A stretch of 64,000 bases of DNA, taken from the NCBI GenBank assembly GCA_036505635.1, contig DASXTC010000075.1:1-64000 (forward strand), given 5' to 3'. Shown here piece by piece: positions 27,921 to 37,191 of this stretch. The stretch is from DASXTC01 sp036505635 (lineage in GTDB: Bacteria > Acidobacteriota > Polarisedimenticolia > JACPZX01 > DASXTC01). Both the position numbers and the translations under genes were made by a program. Numbering within the stretch: position 1 is the first letter of the stretch; each line of letters begins with the position of its first letter. The notes beneath the pieces are model-generated. The model was not told the origin of the DNA. It worked only from the letters and a program-made list of their open reading frames with translations, and searched no databases.

Positions 27921-30628
27921 TCAGTTCTCGCGTGGCGTCTGCTCCGCGCGCCAGAAGGTCACTCGATCGGTCCGTCCCCAACCCTGGTAGAGGTCTATCA
28001 CGCGGCCGAGAGCGGCCCGCGTGCGCGGGTCCGACTTGCCGAGCGTCGCGATGAAGCCCTCGTAGCTCTTGACGAGGAGCGGCTCAGCCTCCTCGTACCT
28101 CCCGCTCGCGCCAAGGCAGGCTCCGAGCAAGCTCCTCGCGGTCAGGAGCAGCCAGTGGTCATCGGCGAAGGAGGCGCCGGCGATCTTGAGACTCTCCCGC
28201 AGGACGGGCTCCGCGTCGCGGGTCCGGCCGGACTCCAGGAGGAGCTTGCCGAGACCGTTGAGGGTCACCGCGAGGTAGGGACTGTCGGGGGGGACCGTGT
28301 TCCGGTACATGGTGAGGCTGCGGTTGTAGGTCGCCTCGGCTTCGGCGATCTTCCCGCGGTCGTGCTGGAGGTTCGCGAGCTCCTTGTAATCGTAGGCCAC
28401 GTTCTCGTGGGAATCGCCGTAAACGCGCTGATCGATGGCGAGAGTGCGGCGCAGCATATCCTCGGCGCCCTGGAAGTCCCCTTTCTCCCGCAGCAGGCGG
28501 GCGAGGTTGACGAGCGTATCGGCGACATCGGGATGGTCGACGCCCTGCACCTTCTCGCTCAGCGCCAGGGACTCGCGGTAAAGGCGCTCCGCCTCGTCGA
28601 GGTGCCGCTCGTCGTGGAGGACGGTGGCCAGGTTGTGCTTCGCCTCAGCGATATCGGGGTGGTCGTCCCCGAGGGCCGTCCGCCGCATGGAGAGCGCCTT
28701 GCGGAAGAGGGATTCGGCCTCGGCGAACTCTCCATTCGAGTGCAGGAGCTGGGCGAGGCTGCTGGTCACCGCGGCGAGCTCGATGTCCTTTTCGATTGGA
28801 TGACGTTCGAAGATCGCGATGGCGCGGCGATAGAGCGGGTCGGCGTCATCGTAACGCGTCAACTGGTAAAGAGTGTGACCCAGGTCGTGCAGGATCACCG
28901 CCTGGTCGTGGCTCTCCTCTCCGTCGATCGCCCGGCGCATCGCCCGCGCCTCCTGGAGGAGCGTCACGGCCCGCTCGTAGTTGCCGACTTCGGTCTCCAG
29001 GCCCCCCAGCTCACGGAGGCCGTCGGCGACCACCGGATCTCCCGAGGGATGGAGCTCCCGGCGAATCCGCAGCGAGTCCTCCAACAGCCGCCGAGCCGGG
29101 TCGTACAGACCGAGGTTCTGATAGACGGAGCCCATCGTGGACATCAACCGCGCCCGGACCTCGGGTTGTTCCTGAAGCGCGGCGATCCGTTCCGCGCCCC
29201 GATCGAGGATCTCGCGCGCCGTGATCGTGCGGCCGCGCGCCTCCCCGGGATCGGAGACCGCGAAGAGATCGGTCATGAAGCGCGATACCTGCCGTGCCGT
29301 GGCTGCCTCATCGCGTGCCTGTCTCTCCGCCTGCCTGGCCCGGATCAGGCCGGCCGTGGTTCCGATGATGCCGCCCACGACGGCAAGCAGGACCAGGAAG
29401 GTTGCCGCAGCGCCGAACCTGTGTGGCGGACGAACTTCCCGCTCCGGTAGAGAAGACCTGGCGGGCCGGCGAGGACCGGCTGGTCGTTCAGGTGGAGGCG
29501 AATGTCGGCCGCCAGCTCGGACGGGAAGGCGTACCGGCGCGCGCGGTCCTTCTCAAGGGCCTTCATCGTGATCCAGTCCAGGTCACCGCGGAGCTGCCGG
29601 ACCAGTGCGGGCAGATCGGTGCGCCGGTTCCTGGCGACTTCCTCCGAAGCCTCCCCGAGACCGCTCACCCGCGTGCTCGGCCTGGGAGGCTCGACTTCGA
29701 GGATCGTCCGGCGGAGGCCGTCCAAACCCGACTCTGGCAGATCCTCCCGGTCGAACGGAAGCACCCCGACGAGCACCTCGTAGAGAAGGACTCCCAGCGA
29801 GTAGACGTCGGTCCGGGTGTCGACGTCGGCCCCCGCCATCCCGGCCTGCTCGGGACTCATGTACTCGGGCGTGCCGATCATCTGGCCGGCTTCCGTGAAC
29901 ATCGTTTGGCCGGTCATGCCCCGCGCCGTGGCCTTGGCGATCCCGAAGTCGATGATCTTCGGGACCGGCCTGTCATCCACGACGCTTACCAGGATGTTGG
30001 ACGGCTTGAGGTCGCGGTGGGTGATCCCCTTCTGGTGGGCGTGCTGCACTCCCTCGCAGACAGGCAGGAAGAGATCGAGCCGCTCGCGGGTGTCGAGGCG
30101 GTGCTCGTCGCAGTACCGGGTGATCGGCACGCCCTGCACGAACTCCATGGTGAAGTAGGGACGTCCCAGCTCGGTGGATCCGAAGTCGAAGACCCGGGCA
30201 ATGTTCGGATGGTCCATCATCGCCAGGGCCTGCCGCTCGGACTCGAAGCGGGCTATGACCGCCCTCGTGTCCATACCGGCCTTGATCAACTTGAGGGCGA
30301 CGCTGCGCTGCACGGGGGCCACCTGCTCGGCCCGATACACATCCCCCATGCCGCCTTGCCCGATCCTCTCGACGATGTTGTAGGCGCCTATCGACGTGCC
30401 CGGCCCGACCTCTCCGCCCTCGAGCATCACGAGGCGGCTGACCCCGTCGATCGCGGCGGCGATCGACGAGCCGCCACCGGTGTCATGGCGGAGGAGCTCC
30501 TCGATCTCTTGCTTCAGATCGGGGTCATCGGCGCAGGCCCGGTCGAGAAACGCGCGGCGTTCGTCGGGGCTCAGATCGATGGCCGCGTAGTAGAGCTTCT
30601 CGATGCGACGCCACCGTTCAGGGCGCAT
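27921..30628 (-). pseudogene. Ser/Thr kinase with TPR sensor, frameshifted
   Basis: The first part (30628 to about 29420) encodes a complete kinase: N-terminal helical segment, GQGGMGDV, ALKLIKAG, HRDLKPSN, DFG, and ends ...LLYRSGKFVRH. The frame then closes at 29345, while the downstream frame continues the protein with a membrane helix (FLVLLAVVGGIIGTTAGLI) and about ten TPRs to 27921. Kinase-membrane-TPR is the usual layout of this family, so one gene was split. The break is at 29418-29425, where CACACA reads as CACA in an intact version: a 2-nt duplication (or a -1 shift). The start overlaps the end of the ECF sigma gene by 11 nt, the classical sigma/kinase pair. It may be real decay or an assembly error. 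Confidence 0.85.
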
Positions 30629-31268
30629 GTTCTGTCTGTCTCACGATCTCCTTGCGCAGCCACGCACGGGCGAGACGCATCTCGCGCTCCACCGTCGAGA
30701 GCGAGAGATCGAGCGCCTGAGTCAGCTCCTGGAAGCTCAGTCCCCCGAAGAAGTGAAGCTCCACCATCCGTCCCTTGCGGTGGTCATGAAGCGTCAGACG
30801 GTTCAGCGCCTCGTCGAGGTGGAGCAGGTACCCCGGAGGGTCGGCCGACACGACGAGCGCCTCTTCCAACGGGAGATTGGGGATCCCCCCGCCGCGGCGG
30901 GCGCTCCTGTGAGCCCGGGCGTGATCGACCAGGATGCGCCGCATCGCCCGCGCGGCCACCGACTAGAAGTGCACGCGATCCTGCCAGGGGATGTCCGCGT
31001 CGACCAGCTTGAGGTAGGCCTCGTGGACTAGCGCCGTGGTCTGGAGGGTGTGTCCACCGCGCTCTGGTCGAAGATAGCGGCTCGACAGGCGCCGCAGCTT
31101 GTCGTAGACGAGCGGCAGGAGGTCGTCGAGGGCCTTCTGGTCCCAGGCGCGCCATGCGTGCAGGAGCTCGGTCACCGTCCGCGAGCTTGTGTCGGGAATG
31201 GCCGCCTCTCCTGGGATGCCCGGATCGCCCCGCCCGGATGCGCGCTCAGGTCGGCGCTTAGGGGACAT
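30618..31268 (-). pseudogene. ECF sigma factor with in-frame amber codon
   Basis: The frame from ATG 31268 reads MSPKRRPERA...VTELLHAWRAWDQKALDDLLPLVYDKLRRLSSRYLRPER, the N-terminal region 2 of the ECF sigma family often paired with kinases (Pfam Sigma70_ECF type), continuing WQDRVHF. A TAG at 30965-30963 follows, where relatives read a second F, and the same frame continues SVAARAMRRILVDHARAHRSARRGGG and a region 4 with LSFQELTQALDLSLSTVEREMRLARAWL. Total length would be 216 residues, normal for the family. A GTG just after the stop (30959) could restart region 2.3-4 only. The ATG overlaps the protease stop (TAATG), and the sigma stop overlaps the kinase start, so it is a translationally coupled operon member. 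Confidence 0.8.
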
Positions 31269-33874
31269 TACTCCAGCAGCTTGACCAGGTAACGCGCGGC
31301 CGAGAGGCGGGGCAGGAAGCCGTTGGGGTCGAAGCTTTCGCCGCCCGAAAGGAAGACCGATTCTATGAAGCCACGGTCGAGGGCGACGGCAACGTATCCC
31401 TTCGTGGCTGGGGGGATCGTCGACTCGTCGGCCAGGCCGAGCACCTCGCCGGCACGTGCCTGCGCCTCGGCCTCCAAACCGGCCGCGCGTACGACGGCGA
31501 CGGCGTAGTCGAGTCGGGTGACGAGTTGCCGAGGGGCGAAATACGAGTCGACCGCCACGTCGTCCTGCGAGTCGCTGTCCTGGCGCACACGCTGAAGGCT
31601 CCTCGTCCCATTTTCCATCACTTTTCGCCGGGCGCGCGATCCGGCCACCGACTCGACGTAGGGATACACGGCATCGGTGGGTGGGACGTCCGCGAAGGAC
31701 GGAGAGGACGGGATTCGCTGCGGTAATCGGCCCGCCAGGGCCAGGGCGCGCGCCAGCTCGCCTCGCATGAGTCCTGCCGAGGCCTCGAACCGCGACCCTC
31801 GCCCCACCAGCACGTGGCGCGAGACGGCCCGCGCGACGGCCTCCTGGTCCGGCCCCGGCAGGGAAGCCACGTCGGTGTAGGCCGTCACCACGGCCACGGC
31901 CTTCTCCTGTCTGAGCTGGAACGGCTGGTCGAGGAGGCCGGCCCCATCCTTGAAGAAGATCTCCAGAGTGAGAGGCTCGGAAACCTCGGCGAGAAGCTGC
32001 ATTCCCTCGGTGCGTCCGAACAGGGACGGGCCGATCAGCCCGTCGGATCGCTCTACTTCCTCGCCCGCGCCGTTCACGGCCCGCATGTCCAGGTCGCCAG
32101 TCCCCGGGGGCTGATTCCAGGCGATCGTGGCTTGCCACGATGCGACCGCCCCGGCCACGTCGGCGGCGAGCAGCGCCGCGCCGCCGGACGGCACGAACCC
32201 CGACGCGAATGTCGCCGGCTGGTGGTCGATGCGGTAGGGGCGCTCATCGACCCACCCCGCAATGTGGGTGCCGAAGGGCCTGGCGGCATCAATCGTCTGC
32301 GTCAGCGCCGCCCAGGCGTCCAGGCCCCCCGCCCCGACCTGCGAACGATCGCGCGCGAGCAACGGCATCGCCGTCTGCTGGAGCAACCTTTTGATCGCCG
32401 AGGGAGTCAGTGAAGGATCGGCCTCCAGCATCAGCGCGACGACACCCGCCACGTGCGGCGCGGAAAAGGAGGTCCCGCTCGAGACCGCGTACCATACGGC
32501 GTCGGAGGCCGGCACGGAGACTCCACCGGAAGGATCCGCCACGCCGGTCACGCCGCCCACGCCGGCCACACCGGACGCGTTGGCTGCGATGATCCCCTCT
32601 CCCGGGGCGAGCAGCGTGGGACGGTAGAGAAGCTCCTCGAAGATCCCCCGGGAGGAGAAGCGCGAAAGCATGCCGTCCTTGCGCGATGACCCGACGCCGA
32701 TGACCCAGGGAGCGACCGAGTAGGGGTTGAGGGTGTCGGGGGTGGGGCCGTGGTTGCCCGCCGCGAAAACGACCGTCACGCCGGCGTCGTAGAGGAGTCG
32801 TGTGGCGATGTTCACGGGGTCGGCGGGATCGAAGAAGCCTTCCGTGCCCCAGGAGCAATTCACGACCTTGACGCCGTATTGCGCCCTTTTCTCCAGGATG
32901 TAATCGAACCCCTCCAGCACATTCATGATGAAGAGGTCGCCGGCCGACAGCGCCAACACGGAGGCACCCGGCGCGACACCCTTGTAGCGGCCCGCGCTGG
33001 CCTGACCCGTTCCGCTCGCCACCGATGCCACGAAGGTGCCGTGGCCCAGCACCAGGTCGGTGTCGACCACCCCCTCGGCGGGAACAGGATAGGTGAACCC
33101 GACCCCGCCGGTGGCCAGGCCGAGCCGGACGTTCTGGACGACCTTCGTCCCGAACGGGAGGTCCGGGTGCCCGGCGTCCACGCCAGAATCCAGCACCGCG
33201 ATCGTGACTCCAGCGCCCGAGAGCGGGAGCCCTGCCGGTCGCAGCTCTGGATCACCGGCCACCTCATCGAGACCGACGTAAGCGCCGCTGACGTCATCGA
33301 AGAACGAAAGGGTTCTATTGGCGTAGACCGACCACACTTCGGGCAGGTTGTCGATGGCGTCGATCTGCGATCGCGTCGCATTGACCACGACCATCGGCAG
33401 GACGCGAAAGAACGTGCCGCCCGTGATCCCCAACGCCACCAGGTGGGAGAGGTCGGCCGCCGTCGGGTAGGCGCGGTAGGTGATGATGACATTGATGGAG
33501 GAGGAATCGGGCAGCAGGCCGACGAGACGCAGGAGCTCCAGGTCCACGCTGACGGGGTCACCGACCGGCCCGACGAACTCGATCCCGCCCACGTCGTTCC
33601 AGCGGATTCCGCCCACGTCATTCCACCGGATGCCGGAAGCATCGGTGAACAGCAGCCCCCCGACGTCATTCCACCGGATTCCGCCCACGTCGTTCCAGCG
33701 GATCCCTCCCACGTCGTTCCACCGGATTCCGCCCACGTCGTTCCAGCGGATCCCTCCCACGTCGTTCCAGCGGATGCCGGAGGTCTCGGTGACATAGAGG
33801 GCGGCTTCCGCAGGCGGACAGACCGGCAGGAGCATGACCAGGAGGAGGGCGGGGACGCGCAACTCCAGTTTCAT
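31268..33874 (-). CDS. Secreted S8 subtilisin-like protease with octapeptide repeats and SLH-like tail
   Basis: This 868-residue exported serine protease has a signal peptide ending CPPAEAA. Residues 33-104 are nine units of eight residues, seven of them exactly GIRWNDVG. The catalytic domain has D229 (VLDSGVD), H278 (LGHGTFVAS), oxyanion N374 (AAGNHG) and S469 (SSGTSFSAPHVAG), all present, so it should be active. An inhibitor-like prodomain probably lies at 105-200. The C-terminal 150 residues (SFADVPPTDAVYPYVESVA and YLVKLLE) resemble SLH modules for cell-wall attachment. Its stop overlaps the ECF sigma start by one base. The gene is 47 bp after the regulator gene on the same strand. Confidence 0.9.
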   Translation of the reverse strand: MKLELRVPALLLVMLLPVCPPAEAALYVTETSGIRWNDVGGIRWNDVGGIRWNDVGGIRWNDVGGIRWNDVGGLLFTDASGIRWNDVGGIRWNDVGGIEFVGPVGDPVSVDLELLRLVGLLPDSSSINVIITYRAYPTAADLSHLVALGITGGTFFRVLPMVVVNATRSQIDAIDNLPEVWSVYANRTLSFFDDVSGAYVGLDEVAGDPELRPAGLPLSGAGVTIAVLDSGVDAGHPDLPFGTKVVQNVRLGLATGGVGFTYPVPAEGVVDTDLVLGHGTFVASVASGTGQASAGRYKGVAPGASVLALSAGDLFIMNVLEGFDYILEKRAQYGVKVVNCSWGTEGFFDPADPVNIATRLLYDAGVTVVFAAGNHGPTPDTLNPYSVAPWVIGVGSSRKDGMLSRFSSRGIFEELLYRPTLLAPGEGIIAANASGVAGVGGVTGVADPSGGVSVPASDAVWYAVSSGTSFSAPHVAGVVALMLEADPSLTPSAIKRLLQQTAMPLLARDRSQVGAGGLDAWAALTQTIDAARPFGTHIAGWVDERPYRIDHQPATFASGFVPSGGAALLAADVAGAVASWQATIAWNQPPGTGDLDMRAVNGAGEEVERSDGLIGPSLFGRTEGMQLLAEVSEPLTLEIFFKDGAGLLDQPFQLRQEKAVAVVTAYTDVASLPGPDQEAVARAVSRHVLVGRGSRFEASAGLMRGELARALALAGRLPQRIPSSPSFADVPPTDAVYPYVESVAGSRARRKVMENGTRSLQRVRQDSDSQDDVAVDSYFAPRQLVTRLDYAVAVVRAAGLEAEAQARAGEVLGLADESTIPPATKGYVAVALDRGFIESVFLSGGESFDPNGFLPRLSAARYLVKLLE
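33563..33778 (-). repeat. Nine 24-bp tandem units encoding GIRWNDVG
   Basis: Seven of nine 24-bp units encode the identical octapeptide GIRWNDVG; unit 6 reads GLLFTDAS and unit 9 GIEFVGPV. The DNA copies differ mainly at synonymous third positions, for example ATTCCGCCC versus ATCCCTCCC on the plus strand. The array lies directly after the signal peptide of the subtilase. Its uniform length points to expansion by slippage or unequal crossing-over. Confidence 0.95.
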
Positions 33875-33921
33875 GGCTGTACGCCTATTCCGGCCAGAGG
33901 CGCCGGTAAGTTAGGATAAGG

Positions 33922-36900
33922 CTACCGCCTTCTGCGCCGGTCCGCAACAACTTCCGCGGCCGCCGCGAGCGCTTCCTCGTAGACTTTGCGGGTCTGCGGA
34001 TGCGGCTCGGCCGACAGCTCGTCGCGCAACGTCCGCGTCAGCCGCTCGTACTCGCGGCTCAGGCCGGCCCGGTCGCGGGCCGCTCCCAGCGCCCGCATCA
34101 ATCGCGCGGATGCCCCCTCGTCGAAGGGGTCGTGCTCCACCAGGCGCCGGAGATAGCCGGCCGCCGCCGAGGGGTCCCCCATCTTCAGGTGCAGCTCGCC
34201 GGCCTCGGCCAGGGCGGACAGGGAGAGACTCTCGTAATGGGCCCTCGGGGCCTCGGCCCAGGGCTCGTATTCCTCCTCCATGAAGGGGCCGCGGTAGTGG
34301 TCGAGGGCACGGTCATACGCCTCGAGCGCCGCGGCCGCCTCACCGCCCGCGGCCGCCTTCCGAGCCTCGGACAGGGCCCGCTCGAACTTCTCCACATCCA
34401 GGTCATACCGGTAGGCCGGGTTGAGCCGGTAGGCGCTCCCCTCGTAGAGGATGAAATGCTTCGGCACGTTGTGGCCGTGGTTCAGCGCCCGGCGGAGCAT
34501 CGAGATGGTGGGGTGGAAATTCTTCTCGATCGTCGAGAGCCGCGCCTCCCCCCACAGGGCGTCGGCCAGACGATCCTTCGAGGCCCGGTGGTCGCGCGAG
34601 GCCACCAGATAGCAGAACAGGTGCAGGGCTCGGCGAATCTTCCAGGCCCGCGGCGGGATCTTCTGGGCGGAGTCGCGGTAGACCTCCACCGGCCCCAGCA
34701 ACCTCGCCGTCAGATCGGCGCCGGCCGGGGAGATCGCCCCGAGGGATGCCCGCTCCGGGCGTGCCGCCGGCCCCGGGACGCTTCGAGCCCATGCCGGAGC
34801 CGAGGCGAGGGAGGAAGCGACGCGGGCCAGGTCAGGCTCCGTCGCGAGCACCCGCGTGACGGCCGAACGGTAGTCGAAGCGCGAGGCCAATGCGAGCGAC
34901 TCTCCCAGGGTCGCATCGGCCATCTGCTTGCGGCCGAGCCGCTGGTGCGCGGCCGCGAGATGGAGGTTCGCCAGGCACGCCTCATAGGCCCGGCCGAGGC
35001 TGGTGAAGAGGGGGACCGCTTCGGCGAGCGCCACCGCGGCGCCCGAGGGATCGTGCGCGGCCAATCGCACGCGGCCACAGGCGAGAAGGGTCGACGCAAT
35101 CCCCGCCGGGTCCGAGTCCTCGCGGCGGCGCTTCAGGCACTCGAAGGCCAGCCGCCCGGCCTCGTCGTGGTCGCCGCGACGGGAGGCCAGCAACGCCTCC
35201 TCCTCCGCCAGATTGTCCAGCAGGTCGAGCTGCCCCAGCTCGGTGAAGAGGGCCCGCGCTTCGGCGTACTTCCCGCGCGCGGCATCGAGATCCTCCGACT
35301 CTCGCAGGAGATTCCCCTCGGCCTCCAGCACGTCCCCCTTCAGACCGGCGAGCTGCCACTTCCAGGCGATCTCGCGCGCGTCGCCCAGCAGCGAGGCGGC
35401 ACTCTCCAGATGCCCGAGGAGCGTCTCGATCCGCGCCAGGTTGAGGTAGGCGGCCCCTTCCTCCGGCCCGAGGCGTGGGCTGTCCGGATCGGTCAGGATG
35501 TGGAAGCACTCCGCGGCGCGCGCGAAGTCCCCCATGACGGCGTGGGGAAGCCCGAGGTTGTGAGCGATCATCCGGGCCAGATGCGTGTCGTCCGCGCGAC
35601 GGGCGGCGCGCAGCGCTTCCTGCCAGCCCGCCAGGGCCTCGGACTGGCTCCCGGTACGGTATCGGATGAGCGAGAGCGTGTTGAGGATCCGCGCCCTCAG
35701 AGCTTCGTCCTCGCCACCGGCGGAGGCCAGGGCCTCCTCGGCCATGAGTCGGGCTCGACCGACCTCGCCCAGCTTCAGCAGCGAGTAGGCCAGCCCCTGC
35801 AGCACTCCGGCGCGCTCGGCCCCCTCGAGAGACGCGCCCGATGATGTCGTGGCCGCAAGCGCCTTCTCGAAGTGTCCGGCGGCGGCGGCGTAGTCACCGC
35901 ACAGCCGGCTGGCCTCGCCAAGCAGGTCGTCCAGGACCGGTGATCGCGCGCCGCGCTCGGATACGAACTTCGCGGCCTCCCTCACCGCGTCCAGCATTCC
36001 GGTTCGCACGAGGGTTTTCCCATGCGAAGCGAGCAGCCGCGCCACCTGGAGCGGTTCGTCGGCGGCCACCCAGTGACGCAGCGCCTGCGCCGCGTCGCGC
36101 CGCGCGGCAAACGCCCGCGCGTAACGACGGTGGAGGTCACGCATGCCGTCCGCTCCGAGCTGCTCGCCCGCCTTCCGCCGGAGGTAATCGGCGAAAAGAG
36201 GATCGAAGGCGTAGTACTCCCCCCGGCTCTCCAGCGCCGAGATGAAGAGGCTGCGCCGCAACAAGCCCGACAGGATCCCTCTCACGTCCGTCTCGGGCAG
36301 GACCGCTCCCAGGATGTCGGGGTCGATCGTCGAGGGCAGGCAGGCGGCCAGAAGGAAGCGACGCGACGCCTCCGGCTCAGAGGCGAGCGTTTCCTCGCTG
36401 AAGTACTCGAAGATCTCGGACTCGGTCAAGGCGAAGATCGCCTCGGGAAGATCGGGGCTCCCCCCGCGAGAGAGGGCGGTTTGACGCAGGAGCTGAAGGG
36501 CCGTGACCCAGCCGCGCGTCCGCTCGTGGATGCGGCGGACCGTTTCATCCGATGCGCGCAGGCCGAAGGTCTCCGTCAGGAGATTGCGGGTTTCCTCCAG
36601 ATTGAACAGGAGGTCCTGTCCCATCAGCCTTTGGACGGCGGCGTCGGTTCGCAGCGAGGCGACCCCCAGGTCGGGCATGGACCGCCCCATCAGGATCAGA
36701 TGCAGGGTGCCTGGCAGGTAGGCGACCAGGCGCCTCAAGGCGCGCTCGGTGGCGCCGCCGTCGGCGACGTGGTGGACGTCGTCCATCACGAGTATCACCT
36801 GCCCCTCGAGCGACTCCTCGGCGTCGCGGATGAACGTGTCGGTCAGACGCTCGACCAGCCCGCCTCCCGAACGCAGCGCTTCTCTTACGTTCTCGCTGCG

Positions 36901-37191
36901 TTCGCCGAACTCGGGGACATGCTGCCGGATCCCCTCGATCAGGTAACGGAAGAGCATCCAGGGATCCCGATCGAAGGAATCGAGCCGGTACCAGACCGAA
37001 TCGCCGCCGCGCTCCTGCAGAAACCGCGCCGCGAGGCTGCTCTTGCCGTAGCCGGGGCCCGCCGTGAGGAGGGTGGCCCGCCCGATCAACCCGGCGGCGA
37101 GGCGATCCTCCAGCCGCAGGCGCCTCAGGTGGTAGCGGCCGGTCGTGGGAGGGAGGAGCTTTGCCCGGACCAGGGCGTCCCCGGGAGTCAC
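33922..37191 (-). CDS. MalT-like AAA-TPR transcription regulator with BTAD/SARP-type domain
   Basis: This 1089-residue cytoplasmic regulator carries a STAND/MalT-type ATPase at its N-terminus (P-loop GPGYGKSS at 45-52, Walker B ILVMDDVHH), a winged segment, a long TPR array (about 350-800), and a C-terminal winged-helix plus BTAD unit (about 840-1089; LLGPVEVYRD...WKIRRALHLFCYLVA, then DLDVEKFERAL). Winged-helix/BTAD units bind DNA in SARP regulators. The GTG at 37191 was chosen because it overlaps the TGA of the upstream peptide-binding-protein gene as GTGA; a longer frame upstream encodes unlikely sequence. The coupling implies that the regulator responds to, or controls, peptide uptake; this is inference. 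Confidence 0.85.
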   Translation of the reverse strand: MTPGDALVRAKLLPPTTGRYHLRRLRLEDRLAAGLIGRATLLTAGPGYGKSSLAARFLQERGGDSVWYRLDSFDRDPWMLFRYLIEGIRQHVPEFGERSENVREALRSGGGLVERLTDTFIRDAEESLEGQVILVMDDVHHVADGGATERALRRLVAYLPGTLHLILMGRSMPDLGVASLRTDAAVQRLMGQDLLFNLEETRNLLTETFGLRASDETVRRIHERTRGWVTALQLLRQTALSRGGSPDLPEAIFALTESEIFEYFSEETLASEPEASRRFLLAACLPSTIDPDILGAVLPETDVRGILSGLLRRSLFISALESRGEYYAFDPLFADYLRRKAGEQLGADGMRDLHRRYARAFAARRDAAQALRHWVAADEPLQVARLLASHGKTLVRTGMLDAVREAAKFVSERGARSPVLDDLLGEASRLCGDYAAAAGHFEKALAATTSSGASLEGAERAGVLQGLAYSLLKLGEVGRARLMAEEALASAGGEDEALRARILNTLSLIRYRTGSQSEALAGWQEALRAARRADDTHLARMIAHNLGLPHAVMGDFARAAECFHILTDPDSPRLGPEEGAAYLNLARIETLLGHLESAASLLGDAREIAWKWQLAGLKGDVLEAEGNLLRESEDLDAARGKYAEARALFTELGQLDLLDNLAEEEALLASRRGDHDEAGRLAFECLKRRREDSDPAGIASTLLACGRVRLAAHDPSGAAVALAEAVPLFTSLGRAYEACLANLHLAAAHQRLGRKQMADATLGESLALASRFDYRSAVTRVLATEPDLARVASSLASAPAWARSVPGPAARPERASLGAISPAGADLTARLLGPVEVYRDSAQKIPPRAWKIRRALHLFCYLVASRDHRASKDRLADALWGEARLSTIEKNFHPTISMLRRALNHGHNVPKHFILYEGSAYRLNPAYRYDLDVEKFERALSEARKAAAGGEAAAALEAYDRALDHYRGPFMEEEYEPWAEAPRAHYESLSLSALAEAGELHLKMGDPSAAAGYLRRLVEHDPFDEGASARLMRALGAARDRAGLSREYERLTRTLRDELSAEPHPQTRKVYEEALAAAAEVVADRRRRR

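Noticed and set aside
27810..31012. Two long plus-strand frames (27810-29450 and 29402-31012)
   Set aside because: Both are antisense to the kinase-TPR and sigma genes, whose motifs are unmistakable on the minus strand.
33563..33778. Possible CRISPR array
   Set aside because: The 24-bp units are contiguous, without unique spacers, and stay in frame inside a protease gene.
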